The notes under the pieces: model-generated | Told to the model about the DNA's origin: nothing | The model's database searches: none | What the model saw: only the letters and a program-made list of their open reading frames with translations | Assembly: GCA_013178125.1 (NCBI GenBank) | Contig: JABLXJ010000002.1 | Coordinates: 248,001 to 312,000 of the forward strand | DNA length: 64,000 bases | Direction of reading: 5' to 3' | Source of the DNA: Bacillota bacterium | GTDB taxonomy: Bacteria; Bacillota; SHA-98; Ch115; JABLXJ01 | Shown here: positions 59,672 through 64,000 of the stretch, piece by piece | How the letters are laid out: every line of letters begins with the position of its first letter | Position numbering within the stretch: the first letter of the stretch is position 1 | Program-made: the position numbers and the translations under genes

Positions 59672-62071
59672 ATGCCCACTCTTCATAACCCCGGCCGGAT
59701 TGAGCGGCGGGTGCAGCAGCTGAGAGAGCAGGTATGCAAGATCTCGATAGAACGGGCGCGCCTTTTTACCGCCTCCTACCGGGAGACTGAGGGCGAGCCG
59801 GCGATCATCAGGCGCGCAAAGGCGGTCGCGAAGGTGCTTCGCGAGATGAAGGTCATGATATACGATGACGAGCTCATCACCGGGAATCGCTCCGTCTGGC
59901 CGCGGATGGGCGTCCTGTCGCCGGAGATGGCGGTCGAATGGATAGAGGAAGAGCTCGATTCATTCCCGGTGAGGCCGCAGGACCCATTCGAGATCACGGA
60001 AGAGGAGAAACGCGAGCTGCGCGAGGACATCCTGCCATACTGGAGGGGCAAGACGCTCCAGGACTGGATAAGACGGGAGATGCCTGGACATGTAATGGAT
60101 GCTTCCCTCACACAGGCCTTCAAGCTAAATCAGACGGATAAGGGGCAGGGCCACGTGCTGGCAGACAAGGCAAAGGTGATCGAGCGCGGATTGTTGGGGA
60201 TACGCGAGGAGGTTGCGGAGCGTCTCGAGATGCTTGGGGTGCGGGGGACGCCGGGGCTGGAGGACGCGGAGGACCTAGAGGAAGCGTCGAGACGCTGTTT
60301 CTACGAGGCCGCGCTCATAGTCCTCGATGCCGCCTGCGAACTCGGAAGGCGTTACAGGGATGAAGCGCTCCGCAAGGCGAGCCAGGAGAGGGATGAGCGG
60401 CGAAATAGGGAGCTTTTGGAGCTGGCGAAGGTGCTGGAACGGGTGCCCAACTATCCGGCGCGGACATTCTGGGAGGCTCTGCAGTCACTTTGGTTAACTC
60501 ATATTATATTACAATGCGAATCGAATGCCAGCTCAATATCGTTTGGCCGGATCGATCAATATCTTTATCCATATTATAAGCATGATATCGCTGCAGGGCT
60601 TATCACGCAGGAGGATGCCCAGGAGCTCCTGGACTGCTTCTGGATCAAGTGCAACGAGATCGTGGCCGTAAGGAGCCGGGAGAGCGCGAAGCACTTTGCG
60701 GGCTTCCCCATAAATCCGTGCGTCACCGTGGGCGGACAGGGGGAAGACGGCCAGGACGTTACAAATGAGCTTTCATTCATGTGCCTGCAGGCGATTGCGG
60801 ATGTGCGTATGCCCCAGCCCAATACCGCCGTGAGGTTGCATACGAGGACGCCCGATGAGCTCCTGGTAAAGGCGGCTGAGGTAATCAGGCTAGGGATAGG
60901 GATACCGCATTTGTATAACGATGAAGTTGTGATTCCAGCCTTGCTAAACAGGGGGGTGACGCTCAGCGATGCCCGCAACTACGCCATAGTCGGATGCGTT
61001 GAGATATCGATACCTGGCAAGACATACGGGCTCCATGATATAGCGCTATTTAACCTGGTCAAGGTCCTGGAGCATACAATGAAGGGCATGGTTCCAAAGG
61101 GCACGGTTTCAACGGTTTCAATTGGAGGGCCAGACGGAGCTCCAGCCACTTTTGAGGAATTTGAACAGGCCTACGAGCGACAGACCGAGTATTTTGTAAA
61201 GTGCGTCGCAGATGGGTGCAATACCGTCGATAAGGCTCACGCGGCTGTGGCGCCTACTCCGTTCTTGTCGTGCCTCGTTGAGGACTGCGTCGGCAAGGGC
61301 AGGGATATCACCGCCGGGGGCGCGCATTATAATTTCTCGGGCGTCCAGGGTATAGGGATAGCAAACGTCGCCAATTCCCTGGCGGCTATTAAAAAGGCGG
61401 TCTTTGAGGAGAAGTGGGTCACCTGGGAGGAGCTTATGGGGATTCTCGATAGGAATTACGACGGGGCGGAGGAGCTCCGGCTGAGGTTATACAACAGCGT
61501 CTCGAAATACGGCAATGATGACGAGTATGTTGACCGGTTCGCCGCGAAGTGGGCTCGCAAGTACTGTCTTGAGCTGGAGAAGTATGAGAATTCCCAGGGC
61601 GGCAGATTCCAGGCGGGCATGTACAGCGTCTCGTCGCACGCCCCCCTCGGCCAGGAGGTCGGGGCGACACCTGACGGCCGGCGGGCTGGCGAGCCGCTTG
61701 CGGACGGGGGGATCTCACCCGTCAGGGGCACGGACAGGAGGGGGCCGACCGCTGTGCTCCGCTCGGCGGCCAGGATCGATCACGTGTTATCCTCAAACGG
61801 GTCGCTCCTCAATCTCAAATTCCTCCCGTCCACGCTGGAGGGGCCGAACGGCATAGCGAAATTTGTCACATTCCTCCGGGCCTTTGTTATGCTGAAGGTG
61901 GCCCAGGTGCAGTTCAATGTGATATCCTCTCAGACCCTGCTGGATGCCCAGGCCCACCCCGAGAATTACAGGAATCTCGTTGTTCGCGTGGCCGGATACA
62001 GTGCTTATTTCATCGATCTGAGCAAGGATATCCAGGATGACATCATAATGCGGACGGAGCAGTCGCTCTGA
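59672..62071 (+). CDS. Glycyl radical enzyme, pyruvate formate-lyase/dehydratase-like
   Basis: A 799-residue protein of the PFL/glycerol dehydratase superfamily. The active-site thiyl Cys442 and general-base Glu444 are in VGCVEISIPGK. The glycyl radical site is Gly775 in RVAGYSAYFID near the C-terminus. The N-terminal domain has ERARLFTASYRETEGEPAII and IYDDELITGNRS, typical of the PFL2/diol dehydratase branch rather than true PFL, whose thiyl site is a Cys-Cys pair. Residues after GCVE (ISIPGK) differ from the choline, hydroxyproline and propanediol enzymes, so the substrate is uncertain. Neighbours suggest a sugar-derived polyol. No activating enzyme gene is in view. Confidence 0.88.
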   Translation: MPTLHNPGRIERRVQQLREQVCKISIERARLFTASYRETEGEPAIIRRAKAVAKVLREMKVMIYDDELITGNRSVWPRMGVLSPEMAVEWIEEELDSFPVRPQDPFEITEEEKRELREDILPYWRGKTLQDWIRREMPGHVMDASLTQAFKLNQTDKGQGHVLADKAKVIERGLLGIREEVAERLEMLGVRGTPGLEDAEDLEEASRRCFYEAALIVLDAACELGRRYRDEALRKASQERDERRNRELLELAKVLERVPNYPARTFWEALQSLWLTHIILQCESNASSISFGRIDQYLYPYYKHDIAAGLITQEDAQELLDCFWIKCNEIVAVRSRESAKHFAGFPINPCVTVGGQGEDGQDVTNELSFMCLQAIADVRMPQPNTAVRLHTRTPDELLVKAAEVIRLGIGIPHLYNDEVVIPALLNRGVTLSDARNYAIVGCVEISIPGKTYGLHDIALFNLVKVLEHTMKGMVPKGTVSTVSIGGPDGAPATFEEFEQAYERQTEYFVKCVADGCNTVDKAHAAVAPTPFLSCLVEDCVGKGRDITAGGAHYNFSGVQGIGIANVANSLAAIKKAVFEEKWVTWEELMGILDRNYDGAEELRLRLYNSVSKYGNDDEYVDRFAAKWARKYCLELEKYENSQGGRFQAGMYSVSSHAPLGQEVGATPDGRRAGEPLADGGISPVRGTDRRGPTAVLRSAARIDHVLSSNGSLLNLKFLPSTLEGPNGIAKFVTFLRAFVMLKVAQVQFNVISSQTLLDAQAHPENYRNLVVRVAGYSAYFIDLSKDIQDDIIMRTEQSL

Positions 62072-62158
62072 CAGGATGCTCTGCCAGGGCGGTATGGCAG
62101 AATTGCTGGTGCTATAGGGGCGCTCTAGCAGGGTGCTTTGACATGTTTGACATGGTAG

Positions 62159-63742
62159 ATGATATGGGTGCGGGGTGACGACGAAAAGGCCATGTATCTC
62201 CTTGGGATTGATATAGGCACTACAAATTGGAAAGTAACGTTATACGATGAGAACGGGGGGGCTGTGGCGGCGTTCTCCAGCCCGACCGTGGTTCATAGTG
62301 ATAGCGCAGGGCGGGTGGTCTATAACCCGGACGAGATCTGGGCTACTGTAACTGCGGGTATCCGGCAGGTGCTGAGCCAGGTGAAATATCCCCAGGACGT
62401 CAGGGCTATAGGCGTGGCAAGCATGGGCGAGGCCGGGGTTCTCATCGATAGGCGCGGGCAGTGTCTTTACCCTGCCATGGCCTGGTATGATCCGCGGACC
62501 GCACCCCAGCTCGAATGGTGGGTTAGGACCTTCGGGCGCTACGAAGTCTATGAGATTACAGGCCTGCCGCCGCAGCACATAGCAAGCATCAACAAGATCA
62601 TGTGGCTCCGTGATAACGAGCCCGAGGCTTACACCCGCGCGGATAAATGGCTGTGCCTTGCGGATTTCGTCACATATAGACTGTGTGGCGAGTGCGCCAT
62701 GGACTACTCGCTGGCCTCGCGGACCATGGTATTTGATTTGCGGCGCCGCGAGTGGTCTCTCGAGATGCTCGAGCACGCGGGGGTAGAGGCCAGTCTATTG
62801 CCCCCGCTTCGTTTGAGCGGGACGCCGCTCGGCCATATCACCAGGCAGGCTCAGGAAGAAACGGGCCTGTCCCCTGGCACCATCGTCGTGGTTGGCGGTT
62901 ATGATCATCTCTGCGGCGCCTTGGCAGGGAACGCCTTTACGAGCAGCTCCATGCTGGATTCGGGTGGCACCTCCGAGGTCCTGCTGAGCGTCGTTGATGC
63001 CGGTTCTGTGAACATAGGGAACGCCCTCTGCGATGCGCAATTCGCCTTTGGCGTTCATGTGGTGAAGGATGCCTATTATATAGCAGGTATATTGCCAGCG
63101 TCCGGAGGTGTTATCGAGTGGCTGAAGGACCAGTTGGCGCATGAAGAGCTCGAGCGTGCAAGGGAGACTGGCGCAAGCATATACCAGGTCATGGCTGATG
63201 AGGCATCTTCGAGCCCGCCCGGCGCGCGAGGGGTTTTCATGTTGCCTCACCTGAAGGGACGCGTTTCCCCGTACTGCGGAGAGAAATCGAGGGCTGCATT
63301 TGTGGGCCTATCATTCTACCACGACCGGCGCGATCTATTCCGGGCCGCTTTGGAGGGCCTCTGCTATGAGCTCCGGTTTAATCTCGATGCCATGAAGGAG
63401 CTCGCGCTGATCAGACCGCCCCAAAAGATGCAGGCGATCGGGGGGGCGGTCCGAAATAAGTTATGGATGCAGATGAAAGCGGACATGACAGGCGCCGTGA
63501 TCGAGGTGCCTGATGTGGAAGAGGCTACAACGCTGGGCGCTGCGTTGCTCGCCGGGATAGGGAGCGGCATTTACCGAGATGAGCAGGATGCGATCCAGCG
63601 TACATATAAAATAAGGGAAGTATTCCACCCGAATCCTGAGATGACCAGGAAGTATGATCTTTATTTCCGCCGCGTCTATAAACCGCTGGCAACCTCTCTG
63701 GATGGGGTGAATGCGGATATTGCTGATATCTTCGATGTCTAG
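62159..63742 (+). CDS. FGGY-family carbohydrate kinase
   Basis: About 527 residues; the conserved start is LLGIDIGTTNWKVTLYDE, so translation may begin at ATG 62192. FGGY landmarks: MAWYDPRTAPQLEWW, NKIMWLRDNEPEAY, VVVGGYDHLCGALAG, the nucleotide loop LDSGGTSEVLL and ASGGVIEW, and the C-terminal MQAIGGAVRNKLWMQMKADM with EATTLGAALLAGIG. This pattern is close to xylulo- and gluconokinase-type enzymes; the sugar cannot be told from sequence. It lies between two glycyl radical enzyme genes and behind an RbsABC transporter, suggesting entry of a sugar or polyol that is phosphorylated or dehydrated. Confidence 0.9.
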   Translation: MIWVRGDDEKAMYLLGIDIGTTNWKVTLYDENGGAVAAFSSPTVVHSDSAGRVVYNPDEIWATVTAGIRQVLSQVKYPQDVRAIGVASMGEAGVLIDRRGQCLYPAMAWYDPRTAPQLEWWVRTFGRYEVYEITGLPPQHIASINKIMWLRDNEPEAYTRADKWLCLADFVTYRLCGECAMDYSLASRTMVFDLRRREWSLEMLEHAGVEASLLPPLRLSGTPLGHITRQAQEETGLSPGTIVVVGGYDHLCGALAGNAFTSSSMLDSGGTSEVLLSVVDAGSVNIGNALCDAQFAFGVHVVKDAYYIAGILPASGGVIEWLKDQLAHEELERARETGASIYQVMADEASSSPPGARGVFMLPHLKGRVSPYCGEKSRAAFVGLSFYHDRRDLFRAALEGLCYELRFNLDAMKELALIRPPQKMQAIGGAVRNKLWMQMKADMTGAVIEVPDVEEATTLGAALLAGIGSGIYRDEQDAIQRTYKIREVFHPNPEMTRKYDLYFRRVYKPLATSLDGVNADIADIFDV

Positions 63743-63766
63743 CCTGAGGTGGGAGTGAATATAGTT

Positions 63767-64000
63767 ATGGCCTCGATAGGGACAGCTGTTGTGAGGGTGC
63801 AGGAAAACGGGATCGAAATCAAGGATAAGGATAAGGACGGAGCTATCGAGCACGAACATGAAACCAGGATCCAGAGGTTGCGGCGAAGCGTACTCTCTGC
63901 GGTTCCTGAGGTTTGCAGTGAGCGGGCGAGGCTCGTTACAGAGGCATACGCGGAGAACGAGGCGGACCCCATGATTATCCGGCGCGCAAAGGCCCTTGCG
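63767..64000 (+). CDS. Second glycyl radical enzyme, N-terminal part
   Basis: The first 78 codons of a gene cut by the right edge. After a charged leader (KDKDKDGAIEHEHE) comes RIQRLRRSVLSAVPEVCSER and ARLVTEAYAENEADPMIIRR, which aligns with the start of the glycyl radical enzyme upstream (ERARLFTASYRETEGEPAII). The ATG at 63767 follows GGGAG by about 10 nt. It probably is a paralogue with a different substrate. The KDKDKD stretch comes from short repeats. Confidence 0.75.
   Translation, partial: MASIGTAVVRVQENGIEIKDKDKDGAIEHEHETRIQRLRRSVLSAVPEVCSERARLVTEAYAENEADPMIIRRAKALA

Overview
The window reads as chromosome of a GC-rich, endospore-forming Clostridia-like member of the Bacillota. The reasons are the order ispA - OLE RNA - oapA - dxs - tlyA - nadK - argR - recN, a SpoVB-type flippase, CotF-like spore coat proteins, and mutS-mutL-miaA-hfq. 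GTG and TTG starts behind purine-rich ribosome binding sites are common. Family assignments come from reading motifs and gene order; no database search was run.

Region by region. (1) 1-7834: isoprenoid/OLE/DNA-repair block. A sigma-A-type promoter at 374-402 precedes a roughly 600-nt non-coding stretch that by position is the OLE RNA, followed by its membrane partner OapA and dxs, tlyA, nadK, argR, recN. (2) 8031-16841: an N-acetylmuramoyl-L-alanine amidase without signal peptide, fused to a CofE-like (F420:glutamate ligase) domain; SpoVB; convergent prs; pyrimidine-nucleoside phosphorylase; two CotF-like coat proteins; an ABC-2 exporter pair. (3) 16842-19134: a scarred region with an 8-bp tandem array, a 35-bp tandem array, an HTH-nuclease gene split by a 122-nt palindromic element, and a LacI regulator lacking its DNA-binding domain. 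(4) 19337-28834: alpha-galactoside uptake and hydrolysis (binding protein, two permeases, two UroD-fold proteins, GH4 and GH36 enzymes). (5) 28931-31846: ArsR-controlled sulfur-relay module (DsrE, DsrF, DsrH, TusA, DsrE2). (6) 32089-34426: VapBC-like toxin-antitoxin pair and unrecognised genes. (7) 34592-38086: ferrous iron uptake with FeoB split in two genes, plus a DtxR-family regulator. (8) 38257-44804: mutS, a small ORF, mutL, miaA, hfq. (9) 44950-53833: cobalamin riboswitch with terminator controlling B12/cobinamide uptake and nucleotide-loop assembly (btuF, btuC, cobU, cbiB, cobS, pduX, cobD, cobC). (10) 53793-54455: convergent gene combining a Rad52/Sak-like region and an ExoX-C-like region. 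(11) 54712-64000: GntR regulator, RbsABC-type sugar transporter, glycyl radical enzyme, FGGY kinase and the start of a second glycyl radical enzyme.

A pattern running through the window is short direct tandem duplication (periods 8, 9, 12, 15, 17, 20, 22 and 35 bp). It occurs in spacers and, in multiples of three, in linkers of otherwise conserved proteins. The strongest candidates for something undescribed are the amidase-CofE fusion, the 122-nt palindrome whose exact removal restores a reading frame, the duplicated mutL start that makes a six-codon relay ORF, and the split feoB.
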